6,222 nt of DNA from Betaproteobacteria bacterium TMED100 (GTDB taxonomy: Bacteria > Pseudomonadota > Gammaproteobacteria > Burkholderiales > Burkholderiaceae_A): NCBI GenBank assembly GCA_002170285.1, contig NHFB01000016.1, forward strand, positions 10,199 through 16,420, written 5' to 3'. This document shows positions 1 through 6,182 of the stretch, piece after piece. Made by a program: the position numbers and the translations under genes. Under the pieces are notes generated by a model, which worked only from the letters and a program-made list of their open reading frames with translations, did not search any database and was not told the origin of the DNA. Every line of letters begins with the position of its first letter. Position 1 is the stretch's first letter.

Positions 1-1110
1 AAGGAAGAAATTTGGATTCGACAAGGAATAAAGGCTCGACGAACACGGAATGAAGGTCGGGTAAGAGAATTAAAAAAATTAAGGCAAAAATACAAAGCTA
101 GAAGAACTCACCAAGGAACAGTTAATATTGCACTTTCGGAAGTTAAAAAATCTGGAAAAATTGTAATCGAATCTAACAATGTTAGCGTTACGATTGGAGA
201 GAAATGCTTGTTTAAGGATTTTTCATGTGTAATTGAAAGAGGTGACAAAATAGGGATCATTGGATCCAATGGTGTTGGAAAGACTTCACTCATAAAAGTA
301 CTTCTCGGGCAAATTAATCCATCAAAAGGTCATATTACAATTGGTACTAGATTACAAATAGCGTATTTTGATCAACTACGAAATACATTAAATGAAAATT
401 TAACAGTTTTAGACAATTTATCTGATGGTAGAGAATTTGTAGAAGTTCAAAATTCAAAAAAGCATGTTATAGGTTATTTACAAGACTTTTTGTTTTCTCC
501 TGAAAGAATAAGAACTCCTGTAAGTGCACTATCGGGAGGTGAAAAAAGCCGTTTACTTCTTGCCAAGTTATTCGCACAAAAAGCTAATGTCTTGGTTATG
601 GATGAACCGACGAATGACCTTGACGTTGAAACTCTGGAATTGTTGGAGGAAAGACTTCAATCTTTTAAAGGAACTTTGATTTTGGTAAGCCACGATCGAT
701 ATTTTCTTAATCAAGTTATTACAAGATGCTTTGTTTTCGAAGAATCAGGATTAAATCACTATATTGGCGGTTATGATGATTGGATAATTCAAAGACTTGA
801 TGAAAATAAAAAAACAAAACGAATCAATCAATCAACCAAAAATACATTTAATGTAAAAAAAATTCAAGTCAGAACTAAACTTTCATATAATGAAAAAAGA
901 ATCCTTGAGTCACTACCAGATAAAATTTCTAAAATAGAAAAGGAAGTATCAGACCTTAACAACAAACTTTCAGATCCTATTTTTTACAAAAAAAACCTGG
1001 AAAAAGTAAAGTTAACTAAAAAAAAATTAATACAACTTAACATCGAACTTGATAAAGCTTACGTTGAATGGGAGTTATTAGAGAGTAAAATGAACAAAAA
1101 CATTAGTTAA
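1..1110 (+). CDS. uup: ABC-F family ATPase Uup, C-terminal part (5' end outside window)
   Basis: The reading frame is open from base 1, so this is the last 369 residues of a protein that in E. coli is about 635 residues long. The TTG at 208 is internal, not the start. The fragment opens in the linker between the two ATPase domains (EEIWIRQGIKARRTRNEGRV, almost identical to E. coli Uup from memory). The second ATPase domain follows: Walker A GSNGVGKT at fragment residues 88-95, signature LSGGE at 177-181, Walker B with D201 and E202 in MDEPTNDLD, and the switch histidine H231 in SHDR. Residues 289-369 are Lys/Glu-rich and begin KLSYNEKRILESLP, the Uup C-terminal coiled coil. There are no membrane segments. 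ABC-F proteins are soluble ATPases that act on ribosomes; Uup is linked to ribosome function and, in E. coli, to precise transposon excision. All catalytic motifs of this half are intact. It converges with mmsA across 31 bp. Confidence 0.95.
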   Translation, partial: KEEIWIRQGIKARRTRNEGRVRELKKLRQKYKARRTHQGTVNIALSEVKKSGKIVIESNNVSVTIGEKCLFKDFSCVIERGDKIGIIGSNGVGKTSLIKVLLGQINPSKGHITIGTRLQIAYFDQLRNTLNENLTVLDNLSDGREFVEVQNSKKHVIGYLQDFLFSPERIRTPVSALSGGEKSRLLLAKLFAQKANVLVMDEPTNDLDVETLELLEERLQSFKGTLILVSHDRYFLNQVITRCFVFEESGLNHYIGGYDDWIIQRLDENKKTKRINQSTKNTFNVKKIQVRTKLSYNEKRILESLPDKISKIEKEVSDLNNKLSDPIFYKKNLEKVKLTKKKLIQLNIELDKAYVEWELLESKMNKNIS

Positions 1111-1135
1111 TTTTACAAAATAATTAAAGTTTTTT
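1107..1135 (+). terminator. possible weak intrinsic terminator between uup and mmsA
   Basis: TTAATT (1107-1112, overlapping the uup stop codon) can pair with AATTAA (1122-1127) around a 9-nt loop, and a run of six T follows at 1130-1135. The stem is entirely A/T, so it would be weak. On the minus strand the same arms are followed by TTTTT only some 15 bases further on, inside the end of uup, so a bidirectional role is possible but less convincing. The position in a 31-bp convergent gap supports a terminator. The base composition makes a chance hairpin quite likely. Confidence 0.3.
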
Positions 1136-1141
1136 AGGTAA

Positions 1142-2671
1142 CTATTTTAGTGTTGGCATTGAAAATTCGACTCCTTCTCGTACCTCAGATGATGGCCATC
1201 TTTGCGTTATTGTTTTTCTTCTAGTATAAAATTTTACACCGTCAGGCCCGTATGCAAAAAGATCTCCAAAAAGAGAATTTTTCCAACCACCAAAGCTATG
1301 ATAAGCAACTGGGACTGGCAATGGAATGTTTATTCCAACCATTCCAACATTTATATTATCTGAAAAAAATCTTGCAGCTTCTCCATCACGAGTAAAGATA
1401 CATGTTCCATTTCCATATTCGTGACCATCAATAATTTCCATTGCTTTCTCCATGGATTCTACCCTCATTATTTGTAGAACTGGACCAAAAATTTCTTCTT
1501 TATAAGACAACATTTCACAAGTAACTTTATCAATCAAAGTTCCGCCAACAAAAAAACCTTGATCGTAGCCCTTAACCTTAACATTTCTTCCATCTACAAC
1601 TATTGTTGCTCCTTCTCTCTGAGCACTATCAATATAAGAAATTACCTTTTCTTTATGTTCTTTGGTAATTAATGGTCCAAAGTCATTTTCTGTATCACTG
1701 TATGCTCCAACTTTAAGTCTATCCATATTTTTTTTTAATTTTAAAACCAATTCGTCAGCTGTTTTTTCACCAACAACAATGGCGACAGATAAAGCCATAC
1801 ATCGTTCACCACTAGATCCAAAAGCTGCACCTATCAGTTGGCTAACAGCATTATCAATATTGGCATCAGGTAAAACTATTGCATGATTTTTTGCTCCACC
1901 AAGAGCTTGACAGCGTTTACCATTTTTTGTTGACTCGGTGTAGATATACTTTGCAATTTTAGTAGATCCCACGAAACTTACCGCCTGAACATCTGAATTA
2001 TTGATAATGCTATCTACAGACTCTTTTCCACCGTTAACTACATTCAAAACACCATTTGGGAGTCCAGCTTGATGCAGTAGCTGTGCGATAAACAGAGTAG
2101 AGCTAGGATCTTTTTCAGATGGTTTAAGAATAAAACAATTGCCGCAAACTATTGCTAAAGGATACATCCACATTGGAACCATTGCTGGAAAATTAAATGG
2201 AGTAATTCCTGCAACTATACCCAGGGGCTGAAATTCGCTCCAGCAGTCAATTGATGCCCCGACGTTTTTACTATGTTCACCTTTTAAAATTTCGGGTGCA
2301 GTGCAAGCATATTCTACATTCTCAATGCCTCTTTGGAGTTCCCCTTTTGCATCGTGGCAAATCTTACCATGCTCTTTTCCAATTAAATCACAAATTTGAT
2401 CTGAATTTTTTTCAAGTAATTTAAGAAAATTGAACATAATTCTTGCTCGTTTTATAGGTGGCGTATTACGCCATTCTGGAAATGCCTTTTTTCCCGAATT
2501 AACTGCATCTAAAACGGTTTGGTGGTTAGCTAGTTGTAATTTTTTTTCAACTAAGCCTAATGATGGATTGTAAACATCATGGATAATACCCTCACGATGA
2601 ACAACTTTACCGTTAATTAAATGTCCAACAATTGGTATTGATGAATTATTTTCATTTGAGTTTCTAGTCAT
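1142..2671 (-). CDS. mmsA: methylmalonate-semialdehyde dehydrogenase (CoA-acylating)
   Basis: This 509-residue protein has the usual length for the family. It is predicted to oxidise (methyl)malonate semialdehyde with NAD+ and CoA to propionyl-CoA or acetyl-CoA plus CO2, in the cytosol, in valine, beta-alanine or inositol breakdown. Visible motifs are TPFNFPAMVPMWM (157-169, diagnostic of this ALDH branch), the cofactor segment KPSEKDPS (183-190), SFVGST (232-237), ALGGAKNHA (256-264), GERCMA with catalytic Cys291 and adjacent Arg290, and EEIFGPV with Glu393. Arg114 (in GELQRGIENVEYA) and Arg290 sit where B. subtilis IolA has its two substrate/CoA-site arginines. The residue matching the general-base Glu of hydrolytic ALDHs is Ala256, fitting thioester transfer to CoA rather than water. 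The start is the ATG at 2671. It is preceded by GATAAAAAA with no Shine-Dalgarno sequence. No other valine or inositol gene lies in the window, so the pathway is open. Confidence 0.93.
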   Translation of the reverse strand: MTRNSNENNSSIPIVGHLINGKVVHREGIIHDVYNPSLGLVEKKLQLANHQTVLDAVNSGKKAFPEWRNTPPIKRARIMFNFLKLLEKNSDQICDLIGKEHGKICHDAKGELQRGIENVEYACTAPEILKGEHSKNVGASIDCWSEFQPLGIVAGITPFNFPAMVPMWMYPLAIVCGNCFILKPSEKDPSSTLFIAQLLHQAGLPNGVLNVVNGGKESVDSIINNSDVQAVSFVGSTKIAKYIYTESTKNGKRCQALGGAKNHAIVLPDANIDNAVSQLIGAAFGSSGERCMALSVAIVVGEKTADELVLKLKKNMDRLKVGAYSDTENDFGPLITKEHKEKVISYIDSAQREGATIVVDGRNVKVKGYDQGFFVGGTLIDKVTCEMLSYKEEIFGPVLQIMRVESMEKAMEIIDGHEYGNGTCIFTRDGEAARFFSDNINVGMVGINIPLPVPVAYHSFGGWKNSLFGDLFAYGPDGVKFYTRRKTITQRWPSSEVREGVEFSMPTLK

Positions 2672-2739
2672 TTTTTTATCACTATAATTTGAACAAAATT
2701 GGGTAATTAATTATTGATCTAAGTTGTAAATTAATACCT

Positions 2740-2768
2740 AGTATAAATAGAAAAAAGAATTTTTTTAA
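2740..2768 (-). promoter_or_regulatory. candidate promoter of mmsA
   Basis: Read on the minus strand, TATACT (2745-2740, five of six matches to the sigma-70 -10 box) lies 17 bp after TTAAAA (2768-2763, four of six matches to the -35 box). Transcription would start near 2733 and leave a leader of about 60 nt before the mmsA ATG at 2671. The region is so A/T-rich that such matches are expected by chance, so this is only the best candidate seen in the 255-bp gap. No other coding region or RNA gene is apparent between 2672 and 2926. Confidence 0.28.
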
Positions 2769-2850
2769 AATAATATGAGTATTTTTTATTGAAATATGTG
2801 TAAGTTTAATTAAAAAATAGAGCAATCATAGTAAATCATTGATCAAGTAA

Positions 2851-2878
2851 TTAACTCTAATAAAGTTAAAAATTAACT
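2851..2878. repeat. three-arm TTAACT / AGTTAA / TTAACT inverted-repeat cluster
   Basis: Arms are TTAACT at 2851-2856, AGTTAA at 2864-2869 and TTAACT at 2873-2878. The middle arm can pair with either flank: with the left arm (7-nt loop) or with the right arm (3-bp centre, giving a perfect 15-nt odd palindrome). It lies 49-76 bp past the cyclase stop codon and about 180 bp upstream of the mmsA ATG. It could be a weak transcription end for the cyclase unit or a binding site for a regulator of mmsA. There is no strong T-run on the minus strand directly after it, which argues against a simple intrinsic terminator. Confidence 0.35.
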
Positions 2879-2926
2879 ACTTTGTATGTTTTAATAGAAA
2901 TTTGTTTGTAAAATAGTATTTCAATT

Positions 2927-5200
2927 TTATTTACTGGTCATTACCCAAACTCCATTCCAGTTTTTAGGAGGATTAGAAATTAGATATTCACATCTTTTTA
3001 TATATATTTGTGAAAGCTTATCCTCTGGATGCAATTGGTATGCTTTGTTAAATGAATCAATTGCTTTTTTCCATGAGCCTTTTCTAAATTTTTCTATCCC
3101 TGTTTTGAAATGACCTAAAACTTCCATCACATTTGGAAACTCTTCATCACTGTAAAAATCTAATACTTCATAAACCCCAACTGGTTGTGTTTTTCCTTTA
3201 ACTATTACCAGATCAACATCTCTAATCCTGTAAATACCTTTAAGTTTTTTATATGTGAATTGCGAAATCAATAATTTTGCTGCGTATTGTTTGCAAGCGG
3301 ATTCAAGCCGGGCTGCAAGATTAACACCGTCTCCAATCATTGTAAAATCCATACGTTTTAATGATCCAATATTGCCTGATACAACATGTCCAGTATTTAA
3401 TCCAATTCCAATTTCTACTGGTAGTAAATTTTTAGATATACGAAGAGTATTCCATTTTTTTAATTCTTCAAGCATTGAGATTCCACATTTTACTGCTCTA
3501 TCTGGGTCATTCTCACCCGCCACTGGAACACCAAAACCAGCCATTATCGCATCGCCTATAAACTTATCAAGCATTCCACCGGATTTATTTATACAATCGA
3601 CCATGATTGTGAAATAGTCATTTAAAAGTTTTACAGTACCCTGGGCACCTAATTGCTCAGTAATAGTAGTGAAAGAGCGAACATCTGAAAATAACAAAGT
3701 TGCTTCAATGTCCTGGCCACCTAAAAGCTCCGAGCCTTCCCCCATTAATTGATCTGCAAGGCCAGGGTCCATATACCTTGACATGGTAGATTTCATTCTT
3801 TTTTCAGAGCTTATGTCATCAATCATTATCATCAAACCGAGACTTTCATCGTTTTCATCTGTTAAAGGAAGAACTGTTAAATTAACTGAAATACTTTCTT
3901 TTTCAAACTTTAGCTCTTGATCCATAACTGACTCAGCTGTCTTTGTTTCGTTAATACGATTGATCCTTTCAAGGATCCAGCTGTTTTTTTCTCCAAAAAA
4001 ATTTTTTACAAATTTTCCAATAATATTTTTGGAATTTGTTTGAAAAATTCTCTCACCAGCAGAGTTACAGGTAACTATTTTTTTTTCAGTATCAATAGTA
4101 ATTACACCGTTAGACATACTTTGTAACATTGCATCATTATAATTTTTTATTTTTTGAACATCAGAAAAAAGTTGTGCATTCTCTAAAGCTATAGCAATCT
4201 GAGCAGTAAAAGCCTTTAATCTCTGTTCATCATCATCATTAAATGGACCACCTTTTTTATTCAATGCTTGAGTTACACCAATCGTTTTGCCTATTTTGTT
4301 TACTAGAGGTACACATAAAATAGAACGAGTAAAGTATCCTGTCTTTTTATCAAAGGATGGATTAAATCTTAAATCAGCATAAGCATGCGGAATATTTATG
4401 GACTTATTAGACTGAAAAACAGTACCAGCAATACCTACGTGATTTGGCAATCTAATTTCAGTAGTCCCAAGACCTTGACCAACTTGGGACCAGAGCTCAT
4501 TTGTTTTTTCATTATTTAAAAATAATGTTGACCTATCAGCCTTTAAAATTCTAGTAGCTTCATCCATTACTTTTTTTAAAAGAGCTTCAATTTTTATTTC
4601 TCCAGTAATGTCAGAGATGATATCTGTAAATTCCATTTCCTCTTCATGAGCTTTTTGAACCTTTTCAACATATAAATTACTTTGTAATGCAACAGCAGCC
4701 TGAGAAGTAATAAGTTCTAAAAATGACATATCAGCCTTAGTAAAATATCCTTTTTTCTTATTAAGAACTTGTGTACACCCAATAATTTCCCCTTTAACCG
4801 TCTTTATTGGTGTGCATAAAATAGACTTTGTAAGAAAGCCTGAACTTTCATCGATTGACTTATCAAACCTCTTATCTCGGTATGCATTTTTTATAATCAA
4901 GCCCTTACCAGATTGATAAACATTCCCAACAATTCCAGAATCATTCATTACTCTAATCTCTCTGCGTTGCATGCCCATAGCAACTCGAGAATACAATTCA
5001 TTAGTAACTGGATCATTAATGAATAATGAACCTCTTTCTGCTTGCATTTCATAGGTTGCAATCTCAACTAAAGATTCAAGTATTTCATCTACTGTTTCCA
5101 TTGCAGAAACTCTTTTAGATACTGACAAAAGTGTCTCGGCTTGTTTTAATTTAACATCTGTTTTTGATGGTGTTTTATTTATTGACTTTCTACTTGTCAT
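2927..5200 (-). CDS. soluble GAF-GAF-PAS class III (IIIb-type) adenylyl cyclase with TPR-like tail
   Basis: This 757-residue protein has no signal peptide or membrane segment. Domains in order: GAF1 about 35-175, GAF2 about 205-345, PAS about 352-465, a short connector with MSRYMDPG (473-480), a class III cyclase catalytic domain about 496-680, and a helical TPR-like tail about 685-745. Catalytic residues are complete: metal-binding Asp506 (LFSDVRSFT) and Asp550 (DKFIGDA), adenine-contacting Lys546 and Thr620 (MDFTMIGD), and transition-state Asn627 and Arg631 (VNLAARLES). The Lys/Thr pair indicates ATP as substrate and the IIIb subclass, whose studied members respond to bicarbonate. GAF2 has a full NKFDE motif (N314, K315, F320, D324, E325), the mark of cyclic-nucleotide-binding GAF domains; GAF1 has N147, K148, F153 and D157 but Met158 instead of Glu. 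The architecture resembles cyanobacterial CyaB1. The ATG at 5200 lies 7 bp after the coiled-coil gene, so co-transcription is likely. AGG at 5217-5215 is too distant (14 nt) to be a good ribosome-binding site. Confidence 0.92.
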   Translation of the reverse strand: MTSRKSINKTPSKTDVKLKQAETLLSVSKRVSAMETVDEILESLVEIATYEMQAERGSLFINDPVTNELYSRVAMGMQRREIRVMNDSGIVGNVYQSGKGLIIKNAYRDKRFDKSIDESSGFLTKSILCTPIKTVKGEIIGCTQVLNKKKGYFTKADMSFLELITSQAAVALQSNLYVEKVQKAHEEEMEFTDIISDITGEIKIEALLKKVMDEATRILKADRSTLFLNNEKTNELWSQVGQGLGTTEIRLPNHVGIAGTVFQSNKSINIPHAYADLRFNPSFDKKTGYFTRSILCVPLVNKIGKTIGVTQALNKKGGPFNDDDEQRLKAFTAQIAIALENAQLFSDVQKIKNYNDAMLQSMSNGVITIDTEKKIVTCNSAGERIFQTNSKNIIGKFVKNFFGEKNSWILERINRINETKTAESVMDQELKFEKESISVNLTVLPLTDENDESLGLMIMIDDISSEKRMKSTMSRYMDPGLADQLMGEGSELLGGQDIEATLLFSDVRSFTTITEQLGAQGTVKLLNDYFTIMVDCINKSGGMLDKFIGDAIMAGFGVPVAGENDPDRAVKCGISMLEELKKWNTLRISKNLLPVEIGIGLNTGHVVSGNIGSLKRMDFTMIGDGVNLAARLESACKQYAAKLLISQFTYKKLKGIYRIRDVDLVIVKGKTQPVGVYEVLDFYSDEEFPNVMEVLGHFKTGIEKFRKGSWKKAIDSFNKAYQLHPEDKLSQIYIKRCEYLISNPPKNWNGVWVMTSK

Positions 5201-5207
5201 TATTTTT

Positions 5208-5813
5208 TTACTGACCTGGTTTTTGATCTGATTGAAGTTTTTTTCTTAGAGTTATTAAATCTTTTTGTAGAGTTACTATCTCTTTTGTCGATTCGGCCAG
5301 CTTTTCTTGAAGAGACTTGTTACTCTCAAATTTAGCTTCATCTAGTGCCGTTCTTAATAAACCAATAGTAAGTTTTAATTGTGCGATTTCAGATTCCTTA
5401 TTAGAGATAGCTTTTTGAAGTTCTTCATCTTTTTGAATAGAAAGTGATTCTAATTCTTCTCTAAGGCAAGAAATAGTTTTTTTTAGATGAATAATTTCAG
5501 CACTAGAATTAGATATTGCATGTTGTATAGAAGTTTGCATTTTAATTTGAAGATTCTCTAACTCAATCCTTAATGAAATGATTAAATCTTTTAGTTGTTT
5601 AATGTTTAATTTATTATCAACTTGTGCGGCTTGAACAGATTTATGTTTTGAATATGCTTGGTTTTCTAATTCCTTACGAAGTTCTTTTAATGAATTCTTT
5701 AAATGAATATTTTCACTTACATATTTGGAAATTTCTGTTTGAATCAACTCTTCGTCATTAAAATGGATTGTTTCAAGATTTTTTTTTGGTCTTTTATAAT
5801 CATTCATCTTCAA
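5208..5813 (-). CDS. coiled-coil protein built of 36-residue repeats, cyclase-operon partner
   Basis: I do not recognise a named family. The product is 201 residues (199 from the ATG at 5807) and has no signal peptide or membrane segment. After a polar N-terminal segment of about 34 residues, nearly all of it is predicted alpha-helical coiled coil. It consists of four complete 36-residue repeats (35-70, 71-106, 107-142, 143-178) and a partial fifth (179-197), ending in a short polar tail. It ends 7 bp before the cyclase ATG and is the first gene of that unit, so a scaffold, oligomerisation or localisation role for the cyclase is plausible but is inference. The start is uncertain: TTG at 5813 has AAAAGG (5827-5822) at an 8-nt spacing, while the in-frame ATG at 5807 has the same AAAAGG at 14 nt, so the ribosome-binding site favours TTG. 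The product could also be an unrelated structural protein. Confidence 0.75.
   Translation of the reverse strand: MKMNDYKRPKKNLETIHFNDEELIQTEISKYVSENIHLKNSLKELRKELENQAYSKHKSVQAAQVDNKLNIKQLKDLIISLRIELENLQIKMQTSIQHAISNSSAEIIHLKKTISCLREELESLSIQKDEELQKAISNKESEIAQLKLTIGLLRTALDEAKFESNKSLQEKLAESTKEIVTLQKDLITLRKKLQSDQKPGQ
5223..5711 (-). repeat. 4.5 tandem 108-bp / 36-residue coding repeats
   Basis: Copies read on the minus strand lie at 5604-5711, 5496-5603, 5388-5495 and 5280-5387, with a partial copy at 5223-5279, and no insertions or gaps between them. At protein level Leu4, Leu11, Arg12 and Leu15 are the same in all five copies, position 8 is always Ile or Leu, and Gln27 is the same in all four complete copies; Lys5 is kept in four. 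The DNA copies have diverged, so the array is old and kept at the protein level. Thirty-six residues equals two 7+11 units (3.6 residues per turn), which suggests an almost straight rather than strongly supercoiled helix bundle. Confidence 0.85.
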
Positions 5814-5920
5814 GCAAGAAACCTTTTGCGTTATTTTTTGACAAATATAATGTGTATTTTTAATTATAGTTGTTCAGATATGACAAAATTACAATAGATT
5901 CAATAATTTTTATATAATTC
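5814..5920. promoter_or_regulatory. divergent promoter region between coiled-coil/cyclase unit and small membrane protein
   Basis: The 107-bp gap separates divergent genes. On the minus strand there is a perfect TATAAT at 5868-5863; transcription from it would start near 5857 and give a leader of about 44 nt before the TTG at 5813. No good -35 box lies at 16-18 bp from it. On the plus strand a perfect TATAAT at 5846-5851 would give a leader of about 60 nt before the ATG at 5921. A consensus TTGACA at 5838-5843 has no good -10 box at 17 bp. Another TATAAT at 5913-5918 is too close to the ATG to drive it unless translation starts further in. The opposed -10 boxes are about 12 bp apart, so the two directions may compete for polymerase. 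No convincing CRP-type TGTGA-N6-TCACA site is seen. Confidence 0.4.
5822..5827 (-). promoter_or_regulatory. ribosome-binding site that favours the TTG start of the coiled-coil gene
   Basis: AAAAGG is read on the minus strand from 5827 to 5822. The distance is 8 nt to the TTG at 5813 and 14 nt to the in-frame ATG at 5807. It is the only clear Shine-Dalgarno-like match ahead of any start in the window at normal spacing. Confidence 0.5.
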
Positions 5921-6160
5921 ATGATAAAAAAGACCAAACCAGAAAATAAAATAGCGGAATATATTAATAAATCTGATAGTAAAAAAATAGCTAATGATAT
6001 TCAAAATTTCATTAATGTAGAAAGTCAAAACAAAAATAACTTGAGTAAAGATAAACAAAATATTAAAGCTTGGTACATCATATTAATTGTGATTGGATTT
6101 TTTGTGGGAACAATTATCTTTATTTCGCTGTTATCTATGTATTTAACTGGTTTCAGATAA
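5921..6160 (+). CDS. small protein with a single C-terminal membrane segment, function unknown
   Basis: The product is 79 residues. Residues 1-50 are polar and rich in Lys, Asn and Asp. Residues about 51-75 (starting WYIILIVIGFFVG) form one clear transmembrane helix, and only a few residues (TGFR) follow. This is a tail-anchor-like layout with the N-terminal domain most likely in the cytoplasm, since it is Lys-rich and lacks a signal peptide. No family is recognised. The ATG at 5921 has no Shine-Dalgarno sequence (ATATAATTC precedes it). The abrupt change from polar to uniformly hydrophobic sequence, ending right after the helix, and the lack of a competing frame favour a real gene. It is divergent from the coiled-coil/cyclase unit and 22 bp ahead of the next start, so it may be the first gene of a plus-strand operon. 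Confidence 0.6.
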   Translation: MIKKTKPENKIAEYINKSDSKKIANDIQNFINVESQNKNNLSKDKQNIKAWYIILIVIGFFVGTIIFISLLSMYLTGFR

Positions 6161-6182
6161 CTTTATATTTTTTCTAATATCT

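Noticed and set aside
208..210. TTG at 208 as the start of a 300-residue ABC protein
   Set aside because: The same frame is open back to base 1 and upstream codons encode the conserved Uup linker, so the gene enters from outside the window.
108..293. Minus-strand frame of 61 codons
   Set aside because: It lies antisense inside the conserved Uup coding region, and its product shows no recognisable domain.
1662..1886. Plus-strand frame of 74 codons
   Set aside because: It is antisense to the conserved catalytic part of mmsA and is explained as a shadow of it.
3255..3617. Plus-strand frame of 120 codons
   Set aside because: It is antisense to the cyclase catalytic domain, where the minus strand carries all active-site motifs.
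5846..5885. A cAMP-receptor (CRP) site near the cyclase promoter
   Set aside because: TGTGT at 5851 and nearby sequence do not form the TGTGA-N6-TCACA symmetry; no convincing second half-site is present.
5703..5897. Plus-strand frame of 64 codons overlapping the coiled-coil gene start
   Set aside because: It mostly covers the complementary strand of the coiled-coil gene and its promoter gap. Its Phe/Ile-rich content is what antisense of Lys/Asn/Glu codons produces.
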